Source: Flavobacteriaceae bacterium (GTDB taxonomy: Bacteria > Bacteroidota > Bacteroidia > Flavobacteriales > Flavobacteriaceae). Taken from it: 60,828 nucleotides of DNA. How positions within the stretch are numbered: the first letter of the stretch is position 1; the number at the start of each line of letters is the position of its first letter. The notes beneath the pieces were generated by a model that ran no database searches, was not told the DNA's origin, and saw only the letters and a list, made by a program, of their open reading frames with translations. The stretch is from the NCBI GenBank assembly GCA_018699935.1, contig JABISF010000029.1:1-60828 (forward strand), in the 5' to 3' direction. Both the position numbers and the translations under genes were made by a program. Shown here piece after piece: positions 26,140 to 36,457 of the stretch.

Positions 26140-28123
26140 AACCACCCCTTTTTCAAAGTCTATCATGAAACGATTTTATCTTGTTGCGGCAGGCTTATTT
26201 CTTTTTGCTTTGGGGTTGATTGGAAAACTGGTTTATGTACAATTTGTGTTGGGCGAAAAATACAATCAAATCGCCATAGATCAAATTGTTAAAAATGTTG
26301 TCTTAGAGCCTAGTCGAGGAAACATTTATGCTTCGGACGGCAATATTTTAGCCACATCCATTCCTCGGTATGAATTGCGTTGGGATGCTGTGGTGGTTTC
26401 ACCTTCCGATTTTGAAGCAAATAAAGCGGCACTTTCCCAAGGCTTGGCGGATATATTGGGCAAAGAGCGTGCATCAATTTTACAAGAATTGGAACGTGCC
26501 CGGCGGAACAAAAGCAGGTATTGGTTAGTGGGAAAAAACTTAACCTTTTCAGAGTATAAAAAAATCAAAGCACTGCCACTTTTCAATAAAAGTGCCTACC
26601 GAGGAGGTTTGATCGTAGAGCAGCAAATTGTTCGGGCACATCCGTTGGGAAAAATTGCAGAACGTACCATTGGCTATGAAAAAAAAGATACTGATGGCAC
26701 CTATTTTAGAGTGGGCTTGGAAGGGGCCTATTCTCAATATTTAAGGGGAGAATCGGGTTTGCGGTTAAAACAACGCATTGCCAACGGCCAGTGGAAACCC
26801 ATTAATGACAACAACGAAAAAGAACCCACCGAGGGTTTTGATTTGCACACCACTATAGATGTCAATTATCAAGATTTTGCTCATAACGCCCTTTTGCAAC
26901 AATTGGAAAAATTTGATGCCGATCATGGCAGTGTGGTGTTGATGGAAGTCAAAACCGGAGACGTAAAAGCCATTGCAAATTTGGGTCGAACTTCGGATGG
27001 CAAATATTTTGAAAAGCTCAATTACGCTTTGGGCGAATCCCACGAGCCCGGATCTACTTTCAAATTGATGGGGATGATAGCCCTTTTAGAGGATAATTAT
27101 ATTGATGAAAATACGGCGGTTAATACGGGGAATGGGGAGATCAAATTTTATGGTAAATACAAGGTAAAGGATTCTCATCGCGGAGGCTACGGAATCGTTA
27201 CAGCGGCAAAAGCCTTTGAAGTTTCCTCCAATGTGGGAATGGTGCGTTTGATTACAGATCATTACGGCAAAAACCCCGAACAGTTTATCGATCGGTTGTA
27301 TAATATGGGACTCAACAAGCCTTTGGAAATGCCAATCTTGGGAGAAGGGCTTCCAAAAATACCCTATCCCACCGACTCCGATTGGGACGGTTTGGATTTG
27401 CCCTGGATGGCCTACGGCTACGGAGTGAGTTTTACGCCTTTGCAGCTGCTCACTTTTTATAATGCTGTGGCCAACGACGGGGTAATGGTCAAACCTCGAT
27501 TATTAAAACAAATCAGCAATTTGGGAAATCTTCCCACCAAGCGTTTTTCTGTTGAGGTCATCAACCCTTCCATTTGTTCCAAACCTACGCTAGAAAAAGT
27601 GCAGAAGATGATGTTCAATGTGGTGGACAAAAAATGGGGAACGGGTCATGGCATCAAAGATCCTTTGCTAAAAATGGCAGGAAAAACAGGCACTTGCCAG
27701 GTCGATTATACGAAAGATGAGGTGCAGTATGTTTCCAGTTTTGTGGGATATTTTCCCGCCGACGCCCCCAAATATTCCTGTATGGTGGTCGTTCATCGCC
27801 CCAATAAGCAGAAAGGGTACTATGGAGCAACGGTGGCTGCTCCAGTTTTTAAAACCATCGCCAAAAAAATATACAACAGCTTGCCTCAAGAAGTGCATTT
27901 AAACAACGCAGCTATTTTATCCACCCTTGAAAAAGAGGCTTCAATGGCAGGAGACGAATCCGTTCCCAATGTAACCGGAATGGAGTCCGAATCTGCGGTG
28001 GAGCTTTTAGATGCGATGGGTTGGGAAGTGCAATTGAAAGGCAAAGGGAAGGTAGTGCGACAATCCATCAAGCCGGGAAAAACAGCTACGAGTAAAAAAA
28101 CAATCCTATTGGAACTTTCGTGA
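26132..28123 (+). CDS. ftsI: Penicillin-binding transpeptidase FtsI with C-terminal PASTA domain
   Basis: A 663-residue septal class B PBP that cross-links peptidoglycan during division. One N-terminal helix (FYLVAAGLFLFALGLIGKLV) anchors it in the inner membrane. The transpeptidase motifs are STFK near residues 308-311 (catalytic Ser), SSN near 365-367 and KTGT near 518-521. A single PASTA domain follows at about 605-663 (ESVPNVTGMESESAVELLDA), a feature of Bacteroidota and Gram-positive enzymes. The ATG at 26132 is chosen because the frame upstream lies inside ftsL. The stop overlaps the murE GTG. Confidence 0.95.
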   Translation: MNETTPFSKSIMKRFYLVAAGLFLFALGLIGKLVYVQFVLGEKYNQIAIDQIVKNVVLEPSRGNIYASDGNILATSIPRYELRWDAVVVSPSDFEANKAALSQGLADILGKERASILQELERARRNKSRYWLVGKNLTFSEYKKIKALPLFNKSAYRGGLIVEQQIVRAHPLGKIAERTIGYEKKDTDGTYFRVGLEGAYSQYLRGESGLRLKQRIANGQWKPINDNNEKEPTEGFDLHTTIDVNYQDFAHNALLQQLEKFDADHGSVVLMEVKTGDVKAIANLGRTSDGKYFEKLNYALGESHEPGSTFKLMGMIALLEDNYIDENTAVNTGNGEIKFYGKYKVKDSHRGGYGIVTAAKAFEVSSNVGMVRLITDHYGKNPEQFIDRLYNMGLNKPLEMPILGEGLPKIPYPTDSDWDGLDLPWMAYGYGVSFTPLQLLTFYNAVANDGVMVKPRLLKQISNLGNLPTKRFSVEVINPSICSKPTLEKVQKMMFNVVDKKWGTGHGIKDPLLKMAGKTGTCQVDYTKDEVQYVSSFVGYFPADAPKYSCMVVVHRPNKQKGYYGATVAAPVFKTIAKKIYNSLPQEVHLNNAAILSTLEKEASMAGDESVPNVTGMESESAVELLDAMGWEVQLKGKGKVVRQSIKPGKTATSKKTILLELS

Positions 28124-29580
28124 AAGAGCTAAAACACTTATTGTATAAAGTAAACCTAGAAAGCGTGGTGGGGAAGACAACAACCCCCATTCAGGGTATT
28201 GCTTTTGATTCCCGTGAAGTGAAAGCAGGGTTTTTGTTTGTGGCGCTAAAAGGAGTGCTTCAAGATGGTCACGAATATATGGACCAAGCAATCGCTTCTG
28301 GAGCTGTTGCAATTTTATGTGAAAGTTTACCAAAAGCACCCCCTCCTTCCATCGTTTTTATAGAAGTGGAAAACAGCCACAAAGCCCTGGGGACTATAGC
28401 CGCCAATTTTTATGACAATCCCTCCGAAAAACTTAGTTTGATCGGGGTGACAGGGACCAATGGAAAAACGACAGTGGTGAGTCTGTTGTACAATTTGTTT
28501 ATGGCCGAAGGGTATCCGACGGGGCTATTGTCAACGGTGGTGATTCGCTATAACAATACAGACCATCCCACGCTGCACACCACTCCCGATGCTTTGTCTC
28601 TCAATCGGCATTTGGCGGCGATGGTGGAAGCGGGTATCAGCCATTGCTTTATGGAGGTTTCCTCCCACGGCATTGCGCAACACCGTACCCATGGTTTGCA
28701 TTTCAGAGGTGGCGTTTTTACAAATTTAACACATGACCATTTGGACTATCACGGGGATTTTAAATCCTATCGAGATATGAAAAAGCGCTTTTTTGATGCA
28801 TTGCCCCAAAAGGCTTTTGCATTGACCAATAGCGATGACAAAAATGGTGCGTTCATGCTGCAAAATACAAAAGCAAAAAAATATCATTACGCCCAGCAAC
28901 AACATGCTGATTTTAGGGCTCAAGTTTTAGAAAATAGTTTTTCGGGCATGCTGCTGAAGTTTGACCAACAAGAAGTTTGGACTCCTTTGGTGGGAACTTT
29001 TAATGCACAAAACTTATTAGCGGTTTATGGAGTTGCCAAAATTTTGGACTTAGACCTCCTCAACGTTTTACGACAATTCAGCACTTTAAATAGTGTGCCC
29101 GGTCGTTTTCAGACTTTTACCACCCAAAACAAAACGACTGTTGTGGTGGATTATGCCCATACCCCTGATGCGTTAGAAAATGTATTAAAAACCATCAACA
29201 GCATTCGCACTAAAAATGAAACCTTGATCACTATAGTGGGTTGTGGGGGGAATCGCGACCAAGAAAAACGGCCCTTGATGGGAAAAATGGCAGCTGCTTT
29301 GAGCGACAAAGTGATTTTCACTTCGGACAATCCAAGAGACGAAGACCCTGCCAAAATCATTGCACAAATGATGAAGGGCGTGGGTGCTGAATATTTTAAA
29401 AGAGTGATGAAAATTACACTCAGAGAGGAAGCCATTGCAGCGGCCTGTCAATTGTCACAGCCGGGGGATGTTATTTTAATTGCCGGGAAAGGACATGAAA
29501 ACTATCAAGAAATTGCTGGAAAACGACTGCCTTTTGATGATTTTCAAATCGCACAACAAATATTTTTAAATCCAAGCTGA
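28120..29580 (+). CDS. murE: UDP-MurNAc-tripeptide synthetase MurE (meso-DAP type)
   Basis: A 486-residue Mur ligase that adds the third residue of the stem peptide. The ATP loop [15 protein letters not shown] is near residues 107-121, and the specificity motif SDNPRDEDP (DNPR) near 402-410 indicates meso-diaminopimelate as the added amino acid. This fits the Mpl-type recycling enzyme at 8883. The start is a GTG at 28120 overlapping the ftsI stop (GTGA); no better start exists. mraY follows after 1 bp. Confidence 0.96.
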   Translation: MKELKHLLYKVNLESVVGKTTTPIQGIAFDSREVKAGFLFVALKGVLQDGHEYMDQAIASGAVAILCESLPKAPPPSIVFIEVENSHKALGTIAANFYDNPSEKLSLIGVTGTNGKTTVVSLLYNLFMAEGYPTGLLSTVVIRYNNTDHPTLHTTPDALSLNRHLAAMVEAGISHCFMEVSSHGIAQHRTHGLHFRGGVFTNLTHDHLDYHGDFKSYRDMKKRFFDALPQKAFALTNSDDKNGAFMLQNTKAKKYHYAQQQHADFRAQVLENSFSGMLLKFDQQEVWTPLVGTFNAQNLLAVYGVAKILDLDLLNVLRQFSTLNSVPGRFQTFTTQNKTTVVVDYAHTPDALENVLKTINSIRTKNETLITIVGCGGNRDQEKRPLMGKMAAALSDKVIFTSDNPRDEDPAKIIAQMMKGVGAEYFKRVMKITLREEAIAAACQLSQPGDVILIAGKGHENYQEIAGKRLPFDDFQIAQQIFLNPS

Positions 29581-29581
29581 T

Positions 29582-30793
29582 ATGTTGTACTACCTCTTTG
29601 ATTTTTTAGAAAAGCAATTTCAGTTTCCCGGTGCCAGTGTGTTTCAATATTTATCCTTTCGCGCAGCCGCAGCGGTGTTGATGTCCCTAATTTTTTCAAT
29701 GCTTTTTGGAAAACGGATTATTTTACTTCTGAAAAAACAGCAAATTGGTGAATCCGTTCGTGATTTAGGGCTAGAGGGTCAAAAGGAAAAAGAAGGAACC
29801 CCCACCATGGGGGGGATCATCATTATTTTAGGCACGCTCATCCCCGTACTTTTACTGGCTCAGTTAAATAATATTTATATCCTACTTCTCATCACCACCA
29901 CCCTGTGGATGGGCATGATAGGGGGCGTAGATGATTACATCAAAGTCTTTAAAAAGAATAAAGAAGGATTAAAAGGGAAGTTTAAGCTTTTTGGGCAATT
30001 ATTATTGGGTGTTTTTATTGGAGCTACCATCTATTTCCATCCCGATGTAACTGTTCGTGTCAATCCGGTGGTGAAACAAGCGGTGGAAACTTCTCCAGCG
30101 GATAATAACGTAAAAGAAGTTTTAACGACGATTCCTTTATTGAAAAATAATGAGTTTGATTATAAAGTTCTCGTCCGTTGGACAGGGGAAGGAATGGGAG
30201 AATATGCTTGGTTAATTTTTATTCCCATCGTCGTATTTATCATCACTGCGGTTTCCAATGGAGCCAATTTGACCGATGGTATTGATGGTTTAGCAGCGGG
30301 AACCTCTGCCATTATTGTTTTTGCATTGGGCATTTTTGCCTGGGTTTCTGGGAATATTAATTTTGCGAATTACCTCAACATCATGTACATCCCCAATGTG
30401 GGGGAAATTTCAGTTTTTATTGCGGCTTTTCTAGGAGCTTTAATTGGCTTTCTGTGGTACAATACTTTTCCTGCTGCCGTTTTTATGGGCGATACGGGTA
30501 GTTTAACCATAGGGGCATTGATTTCTGTAATCGCCATTATTGTCCGCAAAGAATTATTAATTCCCATTTTATGTGGAGTGTTTTTTATAGAAACCCTTTC
30601 CGTGATTTTTCAAGTGAGTTATTTTAAATACACCAAATCTAAAACAGGAACAGGGGTTCGAATATTTAAAATGGCGCCTTTGCACCATCACTATCAAAAA
30701 TTGGGTTTTCATGAAAGCAAGATCGTTGCTCGATTTTGGATCATCGGAATTCTTTTGGCAGTACTCACCATTGTAACCTTAAAACTCCGCTGA
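29582..30793 (+). CDS. mraY: Phospho-N-acetylmuramoyl-pentapeptide transferase MraY
   Basis: A 403-residue polytopic inner-membrane enzyme that makes lipid I from undecaprenyl phosphate and UDP-MurNAc-pentapeptide. Motifs include [37 protein letters not shown] (DD motif), [31 protein letters not shown] and [13 protein letters not shown] moderately long loop (about residues 155-200) separates the early helices, as in Bacteroidota. The stop overlaps the murD start by 1 nt. Confidence 0.96.
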   Translation: MLYYLFDFLEKQFQFPGASVFQYLSFRAAAAVLMSLIFSMLFGKRIILLLKKQQIGESVRDLGLEGQKEKEGTPTMGGIIIILGTLIPVLLLAQLNNIYILLLITTTLWMGMIGGVDDYIKVFKKNKEGLKGKFKLFGQLLLGVFIGATIYFHPDVTVRVNPVVKQAVETSPADNNVKEVLTTIPLLKNNEFDYKVLVRWTGEGMGEYAWLIFIPIVVFIITAVSNGANLTDGIDGLAAGTSAIIVFALGIFAWVSGNINFANYLNIMYIPNVGEISVFIAAFLGALIGFLWYNTFPAAVFMGDTGSLTIGALISVIAIIVRKELLIPILCGVFFIETLSVIFQVSYFKYTKSKTGTGVRIFKMAPLHHHYQKLGFHESKIVARFWIIGILLAVLTIVTLKLR

Positions 30794-32127
30794 TGAAAGA
30801 AAAAGTAGTCATACTGGGTGCAGGGGAAAGTGGAAAAGGAGCGGCTATACTTGCCAAAAAGCAAGGTTATGAAGTGTTTGTTTCGGATTACAGCCCGATT
30901 CCAAACGCGATCAAAAAATTGTTGGAGGAACTCGAAATTAATTGGGAAGAAGGGCAACACAGTGGAACCGCTATGACTGGAGCAAAATGGGTGGTGAAGA
31001 GTCCCGGAATTCCCGAAAAAGCGGCCATCATTCAATCCTTACGCGCCGAGGGACACATAATCCTGTCCGAAATCGAATTTGCCTCTCGTTTTACTGATGC
31101 AGTAATTATTGGAATAACGGGTAGTAACGGTAAAACCACAACCACTTTAATGACCTATGAAATTCTTAAAAATGCCGGGTTTAATGTCGGTTTAGCAGGG
31201 AATATCGGTCAGAGTTTTGCACAACAAGTGGCGGAAGATAATTACGATTACTATGTTTTGGAAATCAGTAGTTTTCAATTGGACGACATTCAAAAATTTG
31301 CGCCCCATGTTGCGGTAATCACCAACATTACTCCCGATCACTTGGATCGATACAATTACGATTTTAACGCTTATTTAAAAGCAAAATTAAATATTACCAA
31401 AAATCAAAAATCCAAGGATTGGATCCTTTTTAATGAGGACGATCCCATCCTGACCAACTTCCTTTTGGATCAAAAACCCAAAGCGAAATTGCTGCCTTTT
31501 GGTCTATTGCCAAAAGCGGAAGGGACCTCCTTCCAAAACGACAAGATTTTCATTAATAAAAATGAACAAATGAACACCATTGACACCCTCGGCTTTCCTT
31601 TTTCAGGAAAACACAACATGCTAAATGCCATGGCTGCTGCCACTATTGGAAATCTATTAAATATTAGCGATGCTTCCATTCGAGACTGCTTATCGCATTT
31701 CAAGGGGGCACCCCACCGTATGGAAAATGTATTGACCATTCAAAAAGTGAAATACATCAACGATTCCAAAGCAACTAATGTCAACGCTACTTTTTTTGCT
31801 TTGGACAGTATAGAGACGCCCATTGTTTGGATTGTCGGGGGAGTAGATAAAGGAAATGATTATGAGTCGCTTTTGCCTCTGGTCAATCGGAAAGTCAAGG
31901 CGATTATATGTTTAGGCGTGGACAATGAAAAGCTGAAAGCTAGTTTTGGGAATGTCTGCGAAATTTGGGTAGAGACCCAATCCATGCAAGAGGCCGTAAA
32001 AGTGGCACACAAAGTAGCTTCCGAAAAGGAAACCGTACTGCTTTCACCGGCTTGTGCCAGTTTTGATTTATTTAATAATTACGAAGACCGCGGCGAACAG
32101 TTTAAAAATGCGGTAAGAAATTTATAA
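30793..32127 (+). CDS. murD: UDP-MurNAc-L-alanine:D-glutamate ligase MurD
   Basis: A 444-residue Mur ligase that adds D-glutamate to UDP-MurNAc-L-Ala. The N-terminal VVILGAGESGKGAA, ATP loop GITGSNGKTTTTLM, VLEISSFQLDDI, HRMENV and NDSKATNVNAT segments are all intact. The ATG at 30793 sits on the mraY stop codon; start codons upstream lie inside mraY. ftsW follows after 1 bp. Confidence 0.95.
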   Translation: MKEKVVILGAGESGKGAAILAKKQGYEVFVSDYSPIPNAIKKLLEELEINWEEGQHSGTAMTGAKWVVKSPGIPEKAAIIQSLRAEGHIILSEIEFASRFTDAVIIGITGSNGKTTTTLMTYEILKNAGFNVGLAGNIGQSFAQQVAEDNYDYYVLEISSFQLDDIQKFAPHVAVITNITPDHLDRYNYDFNAYLKAKLNITKNQKSKDWILFNEDDPILTNFLLDQKPKAKLLPFGLLPKAEGTSFQNDKIFINKNEQMNTIDTLGFPFSGKHNMLNAMAAATIGNLLNISDASIRDCLSHFKGAPHRMENVLTIQKVKYINDSKATNVNATFFALDSIETPIVWIVGGVDKGNDYESLLPLVNRKVKAIICLGVDNEKLKASFGNVCEIWVETQSMQEAVKVAHKVASEKETVLLSPACASFDLFNNYEDRGEQFKNAVRNL

Positions 32128-32128
32128 G

Positions 32129-33331
32129 ATGCTTGGATTTTTAAAAGGAGATCGTGTTTTGTGGGGGATATTGGCACTTTTAGCTATATTTTCCTTCCTG
32201 CCCGTTTTTAGTGCCAGTTCCAATTTGGCCTATGTCATTGGGAAAGGCACTCCTTGGGGCTATTTGATGAAGCATTTTGTCATTTTGGCTATTGGTTTTG
32301 TGCTCATGTTTTTTGTCCATAAAATTCCATTTAACTACTTCAAAGGCATTGCGTTGCTGATGATGCCCGTGGTGCTTTTGCTTTTGATTTATACCGCTAC
32401 ACAGGGTAATGTGATCGATGGCGCCAATGCCAACCGTTGGATACAAATTCCCATCATTGGCGTAAGTTTTCAAACCTCCACTTTGGCCTCGGTGGTACTT
32501 ATGATTTATGTGGCACTGTATTTTTCCAAACTCAAAGGTGAAGCGCCAACGTTTAAAGCTTCTTTTTTAAAGCTATGGCTCCCCGTTTTGAGTGTCGTTT
32601 TATTAATTCTCCCGGCCAACCTGTCCACGGCGGCACTACTTTTTGTGATGGTGCTGGTGGTGGCTTTTTTGGGCGGTTACCCAATAAAATATTTATTGGC
32701 CATCTGTGGCACGGGTATCCTCGGATTGCTCTTGTTTTTTGTACTTGCCAAGGCCTATCCCAATGCCTTTCCCAATCGTATTGACACTTGGGTGAACCGT
32801 ATTGAGAATTTTCAAAGTGGCGAAAGTGCGGATGGGAATTATCAAATCGAACGCGCCAAAATGGCCATTGCTTCCGGAAAAATCTTCGGTTTGGGTGCGG
32901 GAAAAAGCCGGATGAAAAATTTTTTACCTCAGAGTTCTTCAGATTTTATTTACGCCATCATCGTGGAGGAGTTTGGGCTACTGGGCGGTGTGGGGTTACT
33001 TTTTATCTATTTGTTGCTCTTGTTTCGAATGTTGGTCATTGCACACAAAACGGATCATGCCTTCGGAAAACTGTTGGTTATCGGTTTGGGGCTTCCCGTA
33101 ATATTTCAAGCGTTCATCAATATGGGGGTCGCACTGCAAGTGTTTCCAGTCACAGGACAAACCCTTCCAATGATCAGTAGTGGAGGAACTTCCGCATGGA
33201 TGACCTGTATTGCTTTTGGAATCATATTGAGTGTGAGTGCCGACCATCAAAAAATTATTCAAGAATCCGAAGCCAATGCTTTTGATGATATTCATAGTAA
33301 CCCTTTAGATGTTTTAAGTGAAGTCGAGTAA
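32129..33331 (+). CDS. ftsW: Septal peptidoglycan polymerase FtsW
   Basis: A 400-residue SEDS-family membrane protein with about ten helices that polymerises glycan strands at the septum together with FtsI. Typical segments are YQIERAKMAIASGKIFGLGAGKSR in the large periplasmic loop region, FIYAIIVEEFGLLG and the near-C-terminal PMISSGGTSAW. The C-terminal tail is acidic (DIHSNPLDVLSEVE). It overlaps murG by 14 nt. Confidence 0.94.
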   Translation: MLGFLKGDRVLWGILALLAIFSFLPVFSASSNLAYVIGKGTPWGYLMKHFVILAIGFVLMFFVHKIPFNYFKGIALLMMPVVLLLLIYTATQGNVIDGANANRWIQIPIIGVSFQTSTLASVVLMIYVALYFSKLKGEAPTFKASFLKLWLPVLSVVLLILPANLSTAALLFVMVLVVAFLGGYPIKYLLAICGTGILGLLLFFVLAKAYPNAFPNRIDTWVNRIENFQSGESADGNYQIERAKMAIASGKIFGLGAGKSRMKNFLPQSSSDFIYAIIVEEFGLLGGVGLLFIYLLLLFRMLVIAHKTDHAFGKLLVIGLGLPVIFQAFINMGVALQVFPVTGQTLPMISSGGTSAWMTCIAFGIILSVSADHQKIIQESEANAFDDIHSNPLDVLSEVE

Positions 33332-34412
33332 AATTATTTTTTCGGGAGGTGGAACAGGCGGGCATATTTATCCGGCGCTTTCCATTGCGATGGAATTTAA
33401 GCGTCAATTCCCCGATGCCGACCTGCTTTTTGTGGGTGCCCAAGGAAAGATGGAAATGCAAAAAGTTCCTCAGGCAGGTTTTCCCATCAAGGGAATCTGG
33501 ATTGATGGTTTTCAACGTTCTTTCTCGACAAGAAATTTACTTTTCCCACTCAAATTAATGATCAGCTTGATACAGTCGTTCGGGATATTAGTAAAATTCA
33601 CACCCCAAGTGGTGGTGGGAACGGGTGGATTTGCCAGTGGTTCTTTATTAAAAATGGCACAATGGATGAAAATTCCAACCTTAATTCAAGAGCAGAATTC
33701 CTACCCTGGAGTGACCAACAAACTTTTGGCAAAGGGCAGTCGTTTGATTTGTGTGGCTTTTGACGGGATGGAGCATTATTTCCCCAAAGAAAAAATTAGA
33801 ATTACTGGAAATCCAGTGCGTGCAAATCTTGTTCATGAGGAGACGCAACAGGCAACAGCAAAAACCCATTTTGGACTTGATCCAGCAAAAAAAGTATTGG
33901 TGGTTTTGGGGGGAAGTCTCGGCGCAAAAAGAATCAATGCCCTGATTGCTGAAAAACAAACTTTTTTCGAAGCCTTGGACTATCAGCTACTGTGGCAGTG
34001 TGGTGCTTTGTACTATGATCAATATAAATCCATGACTTCAGAAACAGTGAAAGTTCTGGATTTTATAAAAGAGATGGAAATGTTATACACGGCTGCAGAT
34101 GTGATTATTTCACGCGCTGGAGCGGGTACTTTGTCCGAATTGTGCTGCGTGGCCAAGCCGGTTTTATTGATTCCTTCACCCAATGTAACAGCCAATCATC
34201 AATACCACAATGCCAAGGCTTTGGTGGATCAGCAAGCTGCTTTTTTGGTACAAGAACAGGATTTGGAAACCGATTTTGAAGCCACTTTTAGTTCGATTGC
34301 TACTGATACGAAAGTGCAAGGGAAAATGCGGCAGGCATTGAAAAAATTGGCAAAACCCGAAGCTGCAAGAACCATTGTAGAACATTTAAAAACCTTACTG
34401 CCTCATGCATAA
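33318..34412 (+). CDS. murG: UDP-GlcNAc:lipid I N-acetylglucosaminyltransferase MurG
   Basis: A 364-residue GT28 glycosyltransferase that converts lipid I into lipid II at the inner face of the membrane. The N-terminal glycine-rich loop FSGGGTGGHIYPALSIA, VVGTGGFASG, EQNSYPGVTNK, VLGGSLGAKRIN and SRAGAGTLSE motifs are present. The start is a GTG at 33318, inside the end of ftsW. The stop overlaps the murC ATG by 8 nt. Confidence 0.95.
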   Translation: MKSSKIIFSGGGTGGHIYPALSIAMEFKRQFPDADLLFVGAQGKMEMQKVPQAGFPIKGIWIDGFQRSFSTRNLLFPLKLMISLIQSFGILVKFTPQVVVGTGGFASGSLLKMAQWMKIPTLIQEQNSYPGVTNKLLAKGSRLICVAFDGMEHYFPKEKIRITGNPVRANLVHEETQQATAKTHFGLDPAKKVLVVLGGSLGAKRINALIAEKQTFFEALDYQLLWQCGALYYDQYKSMTSETVKVLDFIKEMEMLYTAADVIISRAGAGTLSELCCVAKPVLLIPSPNVTANHQYHNAKALVDQQAAFLVQEQDLETDFEATFSSIATDTKVQGKMRQALKKLAKPEAARTIVEHLKTLLPHA

Positions 34413-35742
34413 CCTTAGAGACACATATTATTTTGTAGGTATCGGGGGGATTAGTATGTCTGGACTGGCAGCGTATTATTTGTCCAAAGGTGCTCTAGTG
34501 ATGGGGTATGACAAAACACCCAGCCCTATCACCCAGGATTTGGCAATGAAGGGGGCGGTAATTACCTACGATGCTGCTGTGGAAGCCCTCCCGCCAGCAG
34601 TAAAAAATCCAAACACTATAGTCGTTGTGACCGCAGCGATTCCTTTTTCACATCCTCAGATTGCTTACTTTTTGGAGTGTGGAAACAAAGTCATCAAGCG
34701 AGCCGCTTTTTTAGGGGCTTATTGTAAAGATAAATACGCACTGGCGGTGGCGGGCACCCATGGCAAAACCACTACACTATCCCTATTGGCGCATATTTAT
34801 GCCAACTCGGAAGAGCAATTCACAGCCTTTTTGGGGGGTATTTTAAATCAGTATGAAAGTAATTTAATCCACCGAGGGGATACTACTGCCCTCGTGGAAG
34901 CCGATGAATTTGATCGTTCGTTTTTAGAATTACATCCCAATCTCGCAGCGATTACCTCCATGGATGCCGACCATTTGGATATTTATGGAGCTGCCGATGC
35001 CGTAGCAATGGCATTCCGGTCTTTTGCAGCGCAAGTCAAGGATCAGTTGATTGTGGCTTATGGACTTCCTTTGGAAGGCTTGACTTATGGAATTCAAGTT
35101 CCGGCAGATTATGCCATTCCCAATTATAAAAAAACAGAAACGGGCTATATTTTTGACCTACAAACGCCTTCCGGAAATTATCACAATAACCACTTGCCTT
35201 TGCTAGGCGCTCACAATTTATCCAATGCACTTTGTGCGATTGCATTGGCGGATCAAGCGCAGTTAAAAATGCCAGATGTTTTGGAAGCAGTAGCCACTTT
35301 TCCAGGCGTTTATCGACGGATGAATGTCCACCGTCTGGGACATCGTATTTTGATCGATGATTATGCCCATCATCCCACTGAGTTGCGAGGCTTGTACGAT
35401 ACTGTTCAGGAGTTTTATGCCACCCAAAAAAAATGCATTCTTTTTCAGCCGCATCTTTTTTCAAGAACACGAGATTTTATGGAGGGTTTTGTTTCCGTCC
35501 TCAAGCAATTTGATGAGGTTTTACTTTTAGAGATTTATCCTGCGCGGGAGTTGCCGATCGAAGGGGTGAGTAGTGCAGCACTTTTAGCTAAAATGGATCA
35601 TAAAAATGCAAAAGTCATTACTAAGAACGAAATTTTATCTGCCCTAGAACAGAGTTCGGCAACACTTTTTGTCTTTGCTGGAGCCGGAGATATTGGCTTG
35701 GAAGTAGCCCCGATTGTAAACCATTATTCCACCGCCGTATGA
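34405..35742 (+). CDS. murC: UDP-N-acetylmuramate:L-alanine ligase MurC
   Basis: A 445-residue Mur ligase adding L-alanine to UDP-MurNAc. The N-terminal YYFVGIGGISMSGLA, the ATP loop VAGTHGKTTTLSLL, VEADEFDRSFL and DDYAHHPTELRG motifs identify it. This is the biosynthetic enzyme, distinct from the Mpl-type copy at 8883. It overlaps murG by 8 nt and ftsQ by 4 nt. Confidence 0.95.
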   Translation: MHNLRDTYYFVGIGGISMSGLAAYYLSKGALVMGYDKTPSPITQDLAMKGAVITYDAAVEALPPAVKNPNTIVVVTAAIPFSHPQIAYFLECGNKVIKRAAFLGAYCKDKYALAVAGTHGKTTTLSLLAHIYANSEEQFTAFLGGILNQYESNLIHRGDTTALVEADEFDRSFLELHPNLAAITSMDADHLDIYGAADAVAMAFRSFAAQVKDQLIVAYGLPLEGLTYGIQVPADYAIPNYKKTETGYIFDLQTPSGNYHNNHLPLLGAHNLSNALCAIALADQAQLKMPDVLEAVATFPGVYRRMNVHRLGHRILIDDYAHHPTELRGLYDTVQEFYATQKKCILFQPHLFSRTRDFMEGFVSVLKQFDEVLLLEIYPARELPIEGVSSAALLAKMDHKNAKVITKNEILSALEQSSATLFVFAGAGDIGLEVAPIVNHYSTAV

Positions 35743-36455
35743 AAATAAAGCAACTTTTTTCGCTGCTTGGAATTGCGCTGCTTTTGATGGCTGTTTTTGG
35801 GTTTTCCATATTGAAAAATAAGCAACGAATACAGTTTCAGACACAGATTCAATTCACGGCACCGACGCTGTTTTTAGATGATTCCATCGTTAATAAATTG
35901 TTAACACAAAAGTGGGACGTAGAGTCACTCAAGACTAAAGATAGTTTAGATTTGAATATGCTTGAAAATTATCTAGAAACCATTCCATTTGTCGAAAGGG
36001 CCGAGGTGTATCTCCTACCCAGTGGGACTTTAGGGTTGTTGTGTACGGAGCGAACGCCCTTGTTCAAGATCGCTTCAAACACTTCTAGCTATGTGGATCG
36101 CTTTGGTGTGAAGTTCCCCTATGTTGAAAATTCAAGCCTTCGATTACCTGTTTTTGAGGGTATGCCCAGCGAGGAACAATTGGATGAGATTGTGCAGTTG
36201 GTAGAGGGGCTGAATGAGGATGGTTTTATGTCCAAAGAGGTGACCCAAATTTCGCTCGAAAACAACCAAAAGGATTATCAATTGCGATTAAAAACTTTTG
36301 ATTTTAAGGTGATCCTGGGAGGATCGGATCAATTGGAAGAAAAAATAAAAAAATTAAAAGTGTTTTGTGCCTATCAAAAAGTACAAGACAGCCTCACGGG
36401 TTATCCCAGCATAAATTTAAAATTTAAAAATCAAGTTGTAGCATTAAGACCTTAA
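35739..36455 (+). CDS. ftsQ: Cell division protein FtsQ-like
   Basis: A 238-residue bitopic protein. One N-terminal membrane helix (LFSLLGIALLLMAVFGFSIL) is followed by a periplasmic region that resembles the FtsQ beta-domain (FVERAEVYLLPSGTLGLLCTERTPLF, then YVDRFGVKFPY). The POTRA part is short or diverged. Assignment relies on these features and on its position between murC and ftsA. FtsQ bridges early and late divisome proteins. Confidence 0.85.
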   Translation: MKIKQLFSLLGIALLLMAVFGFSILKNKQRIQFQTQIQFTAPTLFLDDSIVNKLLTQKWDVESLKTKDSLDLNMLENYLETIPFVERAEVYLLPSGTLGLLCTERTPLFKIASNTSSYVDRFGVKFPYVENSSLRLPVFEGMPSEEQLDEIVQLVEGLNEDGFMSKEVTQISLENNQKDYQLRLKTFDFKVILGGSDQLEEKIKKLKVFCAYQKVQDSLTGYPSINLKFKNQVVALRP

Positions 36456-36457
36456 GT

